Assembly: GCA_947179155.2 (NCBI GenBank)
Contig: OX359273.1
Span: forward strand, 38,981,023-39,045,022
From: Hedera helix
Lineage: Eukaryota; Streptophyta; Magnoliopsida; Apiales; Araliaceae
Reading direction: 5' to 3'
Length of the DNA: 64,000 nt
Below the pieces are notes generated by a model. The model did no database searches and was not told where the DNA came from. It saw only the letters and a program-made list of their open reading frames with translations. The position numbers and the translations under genes are program-made. Below, piece after piece: positions 43,791 through 55,183 of the stretch (positions are counted from its first letter, which is position 1; each line of letters starts with the position of its first letter).

Positions 43791-46558
43791 GACCCCGAAT
43801 TTTATGAAATACAAAATTTAATTTTTCTTCATATATATTTTTTTTGAAACAGTAAGTGGTTAAATTAACAAAATTGAAAGTTAAGGATGTTATGTGCAAA
43901 TTTTATTTTGTCGGACAATATTCGCTTTGTCGGGGAATATTCGTTTGGTCGGGGAATATTTGTGCCGTACGACGGCGCCGAAATAACAAATTATTGGTGG
44001 ACCCCACAACGAAATATTTGTCGGATATAGAAAACGACAGAAATAACTTTTTTAAATAAAAATAGTCAACGGAACTGTTAAAATACCGGTGATAAAAGAA
44101 TAGTAACATACGGTAGTTATTGGTATTTTCTGTAGCACTCGGTACTCTACAGTAACACACGGTATTGCATAGTGTCTCATATTATTGGTCTGATAATTGA
44201 CACCGTAACTGTTACGCATCATTTCATCGATAATTGTCACTGCATAATATTTTATATTATCAATTCAATAATTGTTGTTACACAGTATTTTGCATTATTG
44301 ATTTAATAATTGTCATTACACTGTATTTTATATCATTGAGTCAATAATTGTTGTTGCACTGTTTTTAAAATTATTGAACCTAATAATTGTCACAGTAACA
44401 TATGCACAGTAATTCACATTATTGAATCAATAATTGTCATTACACAGTAACGTATGCTTTATTTTACATTATTGTTATCTCTATTATGATGTTATTTAAA
44501 CAGTTGTATTTCATTAATTTATTGACTTGATATCTAAGAACTAACTATACTGTATTTATAACAATTAGTCATAATAATTGAATTGATAAAGTTATTTGTT
44601 TATAATATAAAGTTAGGTGATTATTAGGTAATATGAAATGAATGGTGTAGATTAAAGTGTGAATTATTGTTGAATAATTAAATTGATTTGTTTATAATAT
44701 AAAGTTAGGTGATTATTAGGTGATATGAAATGAATGGTGTAGATTAAAGATAATATAATATTTGAAATGGATGGTGTAGATTAAAAGATGATCTTTAAAT
44801 GAATGGTTTAGATTAAATGAATGATAAGATTTTTGGCTATAAATAGAAGCCTTAACTTAAGGATTTTTCATAAACTTCCTTACTTGTTCTTTCTTTCTCT
44901 CTCTAAATACTTCTTGTGAAAGTTCTCTCTAAGTGTGCTTAAGTCATCTTGAGTATTTGTGAAGATCTATAAGTATACGTGTACTGTTCAAGTTAATCAA
45001 CCTCATTTAAATCAATATCCAGTCACGTGTTACGGTAAGCGATACCATCTTTTTCATCTTCCATTATTCAAACGTACTATGGTAAGGGATTATCATTATT
45101 TGATTCTCGATAATAATATTGTTTCTTCCTTACTCATAAGACGTGCTTTTTATTTCCATGTATTAAATTGTGGGAATAACCTTACGGAGCGGATTGCCGC
45201 CTGTTGGTGAATAACCTTTTGTATTCATTCATTATTAATCTCTGAGAATAACCTTACGGAGCGGATTGCCGCCTGTTTGGTGAATAACTCTTTGTACTCA
45301 AATTCTATTAAATTGTGGGAATAACCTTACGGAGCGGATTGCCGCCTGTTGGTGAATAACCCTTTGTATTAATTTCCTTCACCTTTTGTTAATCAAACCT
45401 GCTACGGTAAGGGATATTATTTTCTTTCATACTCCTAAATCGAAATTTATTATGGAACTATTGCTTCTATAATTCCTGAAAATATTATATGTTCCATAAT
45501 AGTTGAACTTCATTATTTCAACTGAACCTTCCTATTTACGTGAACCTTTCTATTGAATTGTAACCGTTATTCTGAACTGTGGATCTTGAATATCATTTTT
45601 AAATTTCACTCCACATCATGTTGACAATTTGGACATTATTTGAATCTGTACAAAGTAAACTTCCGATACTTATTGTTATCCTATTTCTTCTGTTCATCAT
45701 TTATATCATTCTAATCATCCAAAAATCAAGCTGTTGTGAATATCTGTGGCCGGGGGCACAGATGTGATATATTTGTTGAACAGATGATAGGTTAAAGGCG
45801 ATATAATAGGTTAAAGGCGATACATCTGTTCGGTGTCTTTTATGGCACGTGGTGAATGTTCTCTTTGGCCCGTAGTGCAAAGATGAACTGTTGTTTGGTA
45901 TGATTATGACCAAAGGCTGAATCTGGTATAATCATGACCGTTGGTGCTATATTGAATATCTTTGGCCCGTAGTACAAAGATGAACTGTTGATGTGCATGA
46001 TTATGATCAGGAACTGTGAATTTGTATTATCTTGACTAATGATATTTCAGATGATAAAAGTTGATGATGTTTTTCCTAAAAAGAGAACCGAGTGGACATT
46101 ATAGTCTGCATTATTCTTCTAATAGATTACTCATTCCGCTGCTATTATTGATCTGAACGTTGTTTAAGAATTTAACTGCAGTTTTTGATATAAACCTTGT
46201 AGTCTATTGTATTCTATCAAGAACTCAACTGTTGAAGACTAATGATAATTTATTCATCATTATCTTAGTCATGATATTCTTTACTGGGCTATTTGAGCTC
46301 ACCCTTTCTTTTGTTCCATTGTTTTTCAACAGGAGATGAAAACATAACAGGGTCTAGCCGGGGAATGGAGTGAGGGTCCGAGGAATAGTTATCATAGTCT
46401 TCACGTTTTGTAAAATAGTGTGGCAATAATAGTGAAGACTTAGTTGTGTATTATTATACACTGTATTGTTGTACGTTGTGCTTTGTTGTAATAATTTTGT
46501 TGTAGTATTTTGACGACTCAAGTTTGGGCTGTGTGGGCCCAGATTTGGGGGCGTCACA
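43786..46558 (+). repeat. 3' LTR of the Tekay-like element
   Basis: 2773 bp, same ends and length as 36865-39637. Differences noted at 43961, about 44050, 44210, 45040, 45246 and 45547. Confidence 0.93.
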
Positions 46559-48899
46559 ATTTCATCGATAATTGTCACTGCATAATATTTTATATTATCA
46601 ATTCAATTATTGTTGCTACACAGTATTTTGCATTATTGATTTAATAATTGTCATTACACTGTATTTTATATCATTGAGTCAATAATTGTTGTTGCACTAT
46701 TTTTAAAATTATTGAACCTAATAATTGTCACAGTTGCAAATATACTGTAATTTATATTATTAAATTAATAATAATCTGTAACGTGTTTATTACATTATTG
46801 TTGAATTATTGTTGTAGCATTATTTTATTTTATATGTTGGACCCACAGGAAAAATAAATTTTTTTCAAAAATTACTATTCACTTCCGGAATTTATTATTC
46901 ATTCTCGGAAAAGTTACTATTCACTGACGGAAGTTACTGTTAATCTCGGGAAAGTCACTGTTCATCTGTCGACAAAAGTTACTATTCATTACTGTTCACT
47001 TTTTGAAAATTTTAAAGTTACTGTGCAAGTATTGAAAATTTTTAAAAAACGTTTGCGCAGCCTCTCCTGCTTTTCAGCCTGGCGTGCGGCAGCCTCACCT
47101 ACCATGCATAGTATCATCTTTTCTCCTATAAATAGCTTGCTCAGCTTAATAGAAAAATCACACCTAAAACATAAAATTTTTCTATAAGAATTTTATGAGT
47201 TTTCTCTGATAATAGTAAGGTTATTTTGAGTGTTTGAAAGCCAAAAGGAGTGCAACAATTTTTCAAGTAAGTCTTTTATTAAAGAGTAGTAATTTTATAA
47301 ATTCCTATTTTTCACGGTATTCACAAATCTTCCTTTAGAAGACTCTTCTTTGAGAAGATTCATTTTTAAAAGCTTTATTTAGAAGATTTATTTTGAAATA
47401 TTATTTTAAAAACTATTTTAAAGTAGTTATATTATACTACAAAAATTATGTTAAATATATATAATTTTGATAGTTCATATTATACGAGTTATCATACACT
47501 TTGAAATTTATATGTGGTAATTACTAATTTTACTATAAAAATATAGGTTGATCAATCTCATTTAAATTAATATCCAGTCACGTGTTAAGGTAAGAAATGT
47601 CATTTTTTTTTACACTCTTGAACTTGCTACGGTAAGGGATATTATTTTCTTTCATACTCCTGAATCGAAACTTATTATGGAACTATTGCTTCTATAATTC
47701 CTGAAAATATTATATGTTCCATAATAGTTGAACTTCATTATTTCAACTGAACCTTCCTATTTTCTGAATCTTTCTATTGAACTATAACCGTTATTCTGAA
47801 CTGAGAATCTTGAATAATATTTTTAAATTTCACTCCACATCATGTTGGCAATTTGGACATTATTTGAATCTGCCCAAAGTAAACTTCCGATACTTATTGT
47901 TTATCCTGTTCTTCTGTTCATCATTTGTATCACTGTTATTTATATTAATCATCAAGAATCAAGCTGTTGTGAATATCTGTGGTCGGGGGCACAAATGTGA
48001 TATAATTGTTGAACAGATGATAGGTTAAAGGCGATATACTAGGTTAAAGGCGATACATCTGTTCGGTGTCTTTTATGGCACGTGGTTAATGTTCTCTTTG
48101 GCCCGTAGTGCAAAGATGAATTGTTGATTGGTATGATTATGACCAAAGGCTGAATCTGGTATAATCATGACCGTTGGTGTTATATTGAATGTCTTTGGCC
48201 CGTAGTGCAAAGATGAACTGTTGATCTGCATGATTATGACCAGGAACTGTGAAGTTGTATTATCTTGACTAATGGTATTTCAGATGATAAAAGTTGATGA
48301 TATTTTTACTAAAAAGAGAAGCGAGTGGACATTATAGTCTGCATTATTCTTCTAATAGATTGTTCATTCCGCTGCTATTATTGATCTGAACATTGTTTAA
48401 GAATTTAACTACAGTTTTTGATATAAACCTTGTAGTCTATTGTATTCTATCAAGAACTCAACTGTTGAAGGCTAATGATAATTTATTCGTCATTATCTTA
48501 GTCATGATATTTCTTACTGGGCTATTTGAGCTCACCCTTTCTTTTGTTCCATTGTTTTTCAACAGGAGATGAAAACATAACGGGGTCTAGCCGGGGGATG
48601 GAGTGAGAGTCCGAGGAATAGCTATCCTAGTCTTCACGTGTTGTAAAATAGTGTGACAATAATAGTGAAGACTTAGTTGTGTATTATTATACACTGTATT
48701 GTTGTACGTTGTGCTTTGTTGTAATAATTTTGTTGTAGTCTTTTGACGACTCAAGTTTGGGCTGTGTGGGCCTAGATTTGGGGGCGTCACATAGTAGGCC
48801 ATTAGTATTATCCCACGAGGGTACGAAATGCAAAGTTTCTAGGCCTTGTGTGGTAGTGTTCAACTTAACAGGGGTATCAGGTATTTAAAGTTGGGAGTT

Positions 48900-49108
48900 T
48901 GTAATACCCTAATCCCACATCGGTTACTGTTAAATATTTGGATGTATATATAATAACTCAATTTGCTATCACTAATACATTCAGTCTAACCTTTTAGGTG
49001 AGTTTGTAATGGGCTAAGATAATTCAAGAAATATTATTGAGACAAATGCACTGAGCCTTATTATGTTATGATTTGATTTGGACTCAAAATTTGACCTGGG
49101 TTATTACA
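48900..49108 (+). repeat. Right LTR of the TRIM-like element
   Basis: Shares ATCCCA.AT, TAGGTGAGT..GT.GTGG.CTAAGATAATT, ATTATTGAGACAAA and GACTCAAAATTTGACC with the left LTR at 36175-36363. Confidence 0.7.
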
Positions 49109-49855
49109 TATGGTCTTTGACTTGCTCCTATGATTTTTAAAATTTCTACTTTTGCTGTGATTTATATTTCCTTGTGAAATTTTCTAAAATTACTTTTGCC
49201 CTTATTCTTTATCACAGGTGTTTGTGTCTTAAAATTCAAACCCTGTTCCTTTTGTCTTGTCTCTTCATTATGTATGTTGCCTTTGACCATTTACATAGTT
49301 ATTTGTTCTTCCGGGTCTGAATTGCTTAATGATGTAACCAAAGTTTTCCAACTGTTAGGTAACGAACTAAGAAGTAAAAGAGCATGAATCTCATCATCAA
49401 GATTCAACTTCATTGTAGACAACTAGTTCACCAAACCCTGATTGGATATACTGCTGTCATATTTGTACTTCAGGTTCACTATATTTCAAATCACAAATGT
49501 CTTATTTTTGTGTGTTCTTCTTCTTATACATAGACTCTAAATGTAATGCAAAGACTATTGGCATCCGTTTTTGCGAAACATGTTAGAACACACTCGATCT
49601 GATTGATCCACTGTTGGATGCGAACGAACATCTTCCTGTTTATTATTTTCTAATATGCCTTAGATTTATCTACTGGCTTGACTGACTCCCTTAAGCTTCA
49701 ATGGTTCATACAAATCCTTACAGTAAATAATGTTTTTCATTCTAGACTTTTGAATCAAAAATTGGATGATGTCAATTTAATCATAGTGTCACTTGATTCC
49801 TCCATTCAATTTATCAAGAACAATTGTGCAAATAACCTTACTCTTGATACCACTT
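49109..49855 (-). pseudogene. Copia gag remnant and PBS
   Basis: Minus-strand segments DEIHALLLLSSLPNSWKTLVTSLSN and MVKGNIHNEETRQKEQG are typical of Ty1/copia gag (UBN2-type). Upstream CKDLYEPLKLKG and DKLNG mark the gag start. The PBS-like TGGTATCAAGAG lies at the LTR edge. There are many stops. It joins across the TRIM to the remnant at 34840-36174. Confidence 0.72.
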
Positions 49856-50709
49856 TGTCGAGAAAACTCATCCAACTAGAACTGTCTTTGATAAATTAAA
49901 TAACAAATCACGCCATACAAGTAGTGTAATTCCACCAAATAAATAACAACCGCATAAATAATAGCACAAAAAATTAACCAAATACAAGACACAAAATTTT
50001 AGGTGAAAAATCCTCCAAAACTAAGAAACAAAAACCACGAATCGAACTCCAAAAATTTCACTATCATCAACTGTGAGTTCGTACAAATAGTTCTTTTAAG
50101 TTTTTAACACAAAAAACTTGAAATATTGTAAAATTATGAGAACACAAGAATACTTTAATTTGTGTGAAAATTTAAATTATTTTATAACCTAAAATCCTTC
50201 CAAATTAATTAAAATATTCAACCAATTAATTGATTCGAACGACACCCGTGAATAAACTTTCACACAAACTCTTAATTTTTTCTTCAGTACTGCAATACAA
50301 TCTCCTTGTATATCTTCTGCCGAAAAATACTCAAAATTGTTATTTGCATCTTATTTTTCATGTAGTCCTTATGCACACCACATCCATATATATATGTGTG
50401 TGTGTGTTTCCAAGTTGCTTGCGGATTGTATACCAAGCATATAATATCACAAACTAAAATATGACTTCCAATTGAATTCGGAATTATCGACCATCCCATG
50501 CTCACGTTCTCACCAATTAAGACTCATTTTCCAATTTGAACGCCGCCATGTTCACCAACCTAAGTTAATATATACTTCAATATGTAATAACTTATATGTT
50601 ACAATAGTCTTGAGGTCACCAAAAAAAAAAAAACCCACTTAAATTCGTAAAATTCTCATGATAAATATATAAAAAGCACGAATTAAAATTAATAAGTTTG
50701 GACCTCACA
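49856..50709 (-). repeat. 5' LTR of the decayed copia element
   Basis: Homologous to 34328-34815 but longer. The extra part (about 50160-50575) includes AT-rich sequence and a (TG)n near 50395-50408. Confidence 0.7.
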
Positions 50710-50984
50710 AACCTAAATTTGTTAGTATATATAATAACAACGTGTTAATCGTTTTGATTAGACTTTTCCTTGATTTGACTCTAGAATTATTCTAAGATGA
50801 GCGTTATTCCCAAAAAGAAGATCGTAGCTAGCATGGGAGTCAAGACTGGAGGGTAAAATCCCAAATGGATGGAGACTACTCTGGATTTGTGGTGTTCTAG
50901 ACTTGTTGCAGTCAACAATGGAGTGTCAGACGGGGTACATGCATAACATAGTGTTTTCTATCGAAATATTGCTTTCAAAAATGG

Positions 50985-51178
50985 GTGATTTTAGAGAGAC
51001 CGGTCTCCTTCTAAAATAATTTATAATATTTATTTTAATAATATTTTTTATAAAATTTAATAATTTAAATACATATAAATAATAATATTTTACAAATTTA
51101 TTGAATTTTATAAAAAAAATTATCATAATAAATATTATAAGAGTAAAAAAAAATTTAGACCAATCGCTAAAATCAATC
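50985..51178. repeat. Foldback MITE, copy 1
   Basis: GGTGATTTTAGAGAGACCGGTCT at left pairs with inverted GATTGATTTTAGCGATTGGTCT at right. The AT-rich interior is also largely self-complementary (TAATATTTATTTT motifs). Related to 52541-52756. Confidence 0.55.
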
Positions 51179-51988
51179 CCCCATGACTTATTGTTCAAAA
51201 ATTTGTTAGTCCACAGTAGTTGAAATTTCTTCAAATTGTAGTTGCTCATATTAATCTTATCATCATTATTGCTAATACTATTTCGTAAAGAGAATATCTC
51301 AAATTTTAAAATTAATTTGTGAAATTTTAAACTTTAAAATTGATGCAATTATTATAAAAAAAATTAAAAGAACAGACCAATCGTACTGAATGTTACAACT
51401 CTTATATATATAGTTCTACGTACTTAAATCATGAACTGTTGAATTTTTAAAGAGAATTGATACTTTTATAAGTTTTTTGACGTGAATAGATATTAAATTT
51501 TTTTATAAAAATAATAATTCTCTTCTTAAAATCGTTGAATTTCGGTTAACTCATAATTTTTTTTTTAATATAAATTACAATCTTAAATTATATACATTTT
51601 TTCATTTCGTAGGCTGTTCTTTTTAACTTCTATAATCAAATGATCACAGTTTTAATTCCTTTCACTTTCGTCTAATTGTACATGTCTCATTATAAATTGA
51701 TGATGTGTACCATTGATTTGGACAATTAATACTTATCTACAATTAAACAATTATTTTATATATTTTTTTATATTTATTACACATTAAAGAGTAAAAAATT
51801 ATCTTAAAAGATAAGACATGTTGTGACATATTTTATGTGGGGGAAGAATGGAGTATATAAAATGTAGTACTATTTACACTAATAAGTGGAAGTGCCAAAA
51901 GAGCTGGCAAGTGCAACCCCCTGTTGCTGTTTAATTTGGGATCACACCCCATAGTGGGGTTCACTGCTGCCTCAATGGCCCTATCAAG
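51179..51988. other. AT-rich spacer, no gene seen
   Basis: No coding or repeat boundary recognised. Confidence 0.4.
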
Positions 51989-52505
51989 TAGGGGTACACA
52001 ACGGTTGATTTAATCGATTTAATAGATAAAAAAATAATTAAATTATTTAAATTAGTTATAAAAATTTAAAATTTAAAAATTAAAATTACTCAATTTTTAT
52101 CCCGTAATCGATTATCAGTTTAATCGGTCGGTTTAGTCGGTTATTAAAATCTAAGCACAAAAAATAGAATTAGTATGTCAACAAATTTTAAAGCAATATA
52201 TTATTGGATAATAGGGAATTGATATGTCACCAAATTATAAAAAAAGGCATATAATGAATATATAATTATATAAAATAAATAATTATTAGAAAAGTATATA
52301 AATAATATTATAATATTAAGACATTCGGTCTGTTCGATGGGTTTCGGTTTTTTAATAAATCAAACTGAAATCGACCAATATAATTTCGATTTTTTAGTTT
52401 TACAAGTTTTGATTTTTCGGTTTTGTAATTTTCGATTTAGTTTATTAACAGTTCAGTTTTATGCAATCGATTTTTAAGTTATTTTCGATTTTGTGTGCAC
52501 CTCTA
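51989..52505. mobile_element. hAT MITE, 517 bp
   Basis: TIR TAGGGGTACACA at left and TGTGCACCTCTA at right, flanked by a perfect 8-bp TSD CTATCAAG (51981-51988 and 52506-52513). Interior has TCGATTT/CGGTTT motifs and no ORF. Confidence 0.92.
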
Positions 52506-52540
52506 CTATCAAGTGCAACATTCCATAAATTATTCAGAAG

Positions 52541-52561
52541 GTCTTGGGCGATCGGTCCAAA

Positions 52562-52597
<36 letters not shown>

Positions 52598-52756
52598 TTA
52601 AAAATATTTATAACATTTATTTTGATAAAAAAAATTTATTTGATGTTATTTACGTGTATCTAAATTATACATAAATCACTAAATTTTATATACAAAAAAA
52701 TTATCAAAAAAATTGTTATAAATATTTTTTTTATAAAAAAACTAGACCGATGGTTA
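52541..52756. repeat. Foldback MITE, copy 2, with (ATT)n
   Basis: GGGCGATCGGTCC at left pairs with the inverted AACCATCGGTCTAG at right, and AAAATATTTATAACA..TTTGATAA occurs in both arms. A (ATT)n microsatellite at about 52563-52597 lies in the left arm. Confidence 0.55.
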
Positions 52757-53131
52757 GAAGAAGTACTCTAAATTATTACTCCACTTAATTAGAAAAATGG
52801 CGGGAGCCAATGACACACATCATTACTTGTACGGAAAAAACCTAATTTTTAGCACATTTAATAAAAGTCTCTTTCTTTTACACAAATAATTGATTAAATA
52901 AATATTAAGGCTAAATTCAACCTTTTTTAAAGCTTGTGATTGGTTGAAGAGTAAATTCTCAACTCGATATTTGGGTGGTGGTGGAGGTGACACCTTTTAT
53001 ATCCTCATTTTAAAGGGGCCTAGTGATCTCCTTTTTATCATTATTTCGCCCAAACCTCCATTTTTCTTTATATTTACAAACTTACCCTTACAGTTGTTTG
53101 TATTGCATTTTATTTTCGGACAAGTCTACAT
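52757..53131. other. Spacer, no gene seen
   Basis: Contains one less AT-rich patch (52940-53060) with a short ORF that shows no family features. Confidence 0.4.
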
Positions 53132-53261
53132 ACACAATATTTAAATATAAAATTAAATATTATATTTATTTTAATTATTAAAAAATAAGTTATAACATGA
53201 ATTTTAATATTTTATTATATTTTTTAATAATTAAAATGAATGTAATATTTAAATATTGTGT
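53132..53261. repeat. 130-bp AT-rich palindrome
   Basis: ACACAATATTTAAATAT at 53132-53148 is inverted exactly at 53245-53261, and ATTTATTTTAATTATTAAAAA is inverted with one change in the right arm. A related but decayed copy lies near 31275-31410. Confidence 0.65.
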
Positions 53262-53419
53262 ATTTATACTTATTTTTTATTTTCATTCTTGGGGGATACT
53301 CCCAAATTAAAAGTCGATACAAGCGTGTCAAATGTTAATCCACAAGGATGTATAGTTTTGGAATTGTAATAAATTTCAACGTTCAGAAGATGAAAAAAAA
53401 TACAAGAATAGTACTTAAT

Positions 53420-53454
<35 letters not shown>

Positions 53455-53749
53455 TTATGGAGTATAACTTAATCAATAGACTTGATCTATGGGTGACATG
53501 ATGTTGCTCAGAGTTTACAATGCAACTTAGCATAATGAGATTTTCTAAAATAATCCCTTAAAAGTTTAGAAACCCGAACAACTTTTTAAGTTATTTTTTT
53601 CTTTACTTTTCTCTGTGATTTTATTATTTTATTTTTGTGAAGAACTTTAGCTACAAAGTTTCCCTACCACCAATATTTAATAGAAGGTCGGTTGTGCTTA
53701 TTATTAATTAGAATGATCGGGCACAAATGGCTCTAATACTAAAGTATTA

Positions 53750-54211
53750 CTCCTCTTTTCGTCTTGTATTAAACGTCTACTTTTTAAATAACAAATAGAT
53801 TAAGAAAATAATTTTGTTCCTCATATATTTTTATTAAATTAATATGTTCAACTCATTTTCTTTTATTCAGTATGCAAGTATATTTCAATTTTCAATACTT
53901 TAATTACTCATGTTCACATAATTAACATTATCATTTAGTCAATTTTTTATTTTTTTTATAAATGGACAAAGATGTTAATAATTTTATTTTCCCATAAACT
54001 AATTAGTTGTATCCAAAAATTATGAACGGTATATTTAGAAATATAGAACAACGATAAGAGATAATCCCAAATTCAATTATTCCGAATCAATTTTGTTATA
54101 ATAACGTAAGAAGCGAACCCAAATCTAATTATTTCAAATCAACTTCGTTGGTCACGAGTCAATTAATTGAGTTTGACTCAACTCAATTTGGATACGGTCG
54201 AAGGGTCGTTG

Positions 54212-54291
<80 letters not shown>

Positions 54292-54591
54292 GTAATAATT
54301 TTTTTTTAAATATTTTAATAAAATTAGAACATCTAAGGAAATAAATAGTTTAATTTATAATAAAAATACTAAATTGTACCATATAAAAATAATAACAATA
54401 CATGATGATCAATATTTAAATTAAATAAATAAATACTTGTAAAAAAATCTTTCATATTAGCCCGTGTCTTACACAGACTATCAAACTTATATTTAAAAAA
54501 AAGCGAGCAAAAATAATACAAATTTAAAAATGGGGTAATTAATTTTAGATAAAAAAAAGAAAAGTATGCGTTTAATATGGGATGGAGGAAG
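53750..54591. mobile_element. Stowaway-like element, about 840 bp
   Basis: Left TA+CTCCTCTTTTCG..TATTAAACG..TACTTTT. Right end inverted TA+CTTCCTCCATCCCATATTAAACG..TACTTTT. TA lies on both sides. Contains a compound (TA)n(GA)n microsatellite at 54214-54286. No transposase seen. Confidence 0.65.
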
Positions 54592-54828
54592 TAGTTAATT
54601 TATTGATCAACATACAATTATTTGTTTGACATTATTAGATGAGTGTGATTTAACTTTTGAACATTTAATTTATATTGTGCCACTAATTATTTTGTATTCA
54701 TTTCTTATGACATTTTCCTGTTTCTTGCTGCATGGTATTCTCTTTAAAAAATTTCTTAGCTAAGCTGCTTTTGTTAATTCAATTCGATTACGAAATCCCA
54801 TCATGCCCAATTTGAAGAATGTCTTTAA

Positions 54829-55180
54829 GAGCATCTCCAGCAGTAGACTATCAAATAGACTATATTTAGTTCATATGACATCATCAAATATTCTTTAGTC
54901 TTCAATCATTTCAGCAGATGGACTATTCCATGAACTATAATATCAAAAAATTAAAATAATCAATGAATTTAAAAATGTTCCAATCATCTTCCACCCTCCC
55001 ATTTAAAAATGATTAAAATAATTGCAATATAGTCTAGGACACAAATTTGGTTCCTTGATTTAGTCTCCTTACATTGTCAATATAGTTCATGGACTATGTT
55101 TAGTCACACTGCTGTCTGCTGGAGAGAAATCATGATTCCTAGACTACATTTAGTCTAGGAATCAACTGCTGGAGATGCTC
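54829..55180. mobile_element. PIF/Harbinger-type (Tourist-like) MITE, 352 bp
   Basis: Perfect 16-bp TIR GAGCATCTCCAGCAGT at both ends, flanked by TAA on both sides (54826-54828 and 55181-55183). Near the right end ATTCCTAGACTA..TAGTCTAGGAAT forms an inner hairpin. Confidence 0.9.
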
Positions 55181-55183
55181 TAA

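Larger units (their letters stand above)
36865..46558 (+). mobile_element. Tekay-like chromovirus element with near-identical LTRs
   Basis: LTRs at 36865-39637 and 43786-46558, both exactly 2773 bp. ATTTC duplicates flank it at 36860-36864 and 46559-46563. Gag with two CCHC knuckles, protease, RNase H, integrase and a C-terminal chromodomain place it in the chromoviruses, best fitting Tekay/Del. I count about six differences between the LTRs, so it is young. Length is 9694 bp. Pol is broken: most RT is missing and there is a stop between RNase H and integrase. Confidence 0.93.
36449..48791 (+). mobile_element. Tekay-family solo LTR, interrupted by a full element of the same family
   Basis: Starts TGTAAGACCCCG at 36449, ends GGGGCGTCACA at 48791, flanked by TAGTA at 36444-36448 and 48792-48796. 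Its own sequence is 36449-36864 plus 46564-48791, about 2.64 kb. The rest is the inserted element 36865-46558 and one 5-bp duplication. It is a diverged subtype: it lacks the three 73-bp units and carries a TTACTATTCACT..CGGAA array at 46870-47010. Confidence 0.88.
36175..49108 (+). mobile_element. TRIM-like mini-retrotransposon, split by later insertions
   Basis: Homologous short LTRs: 36175-36363 (189 bp, TGTAACACTC..GTTGTTACA) and 48900-49108 (209 bp, TGTAATACCC..GTTATTACA). The internal part totals only about 190 bp once the insertion at 36449-48791 is removed. A PBS-like ATGATATCAAAACC follows the left LTR at 36365 and a purine-rich AAAGTTGGGAGTT precedes the right one. No coding capacity. 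Short LTRs and a tiny interior define a TRIM. A TSD was not found at its ends. Confidence 0.7.
34328..50709 (-). mobile_element. Decayed Ty1/copia retrotransposon containing three later insertions
   Basis: Homologous LTRs lie at 34328-34815 and 49856-50709, TGT(A/C)G..AAAACTC at one end and TTTG..CC(A/C) at the other. On the minus strand order: right LTR, PBS TGGTATCAAGAG at about 49844-49855, gag (49109-49843), then after the insertions the knuckle, protease and pre-integrase region (35640-36174). RT end and RNase H follow (34860-35620), then PPT AAGGGGGAAA near 34830. Integrase and most RT are deleted and stops are frequent. No TSD is readable at the outer ends, so boundaries are approximate. 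Confidence 0.8.

Noticed and set aside
36170..49113. Searched for a TSD around the TRIM-like element
   Set aside because: TCTAG at left and TATGG at right do not match; the element is called on LTR homology alone.
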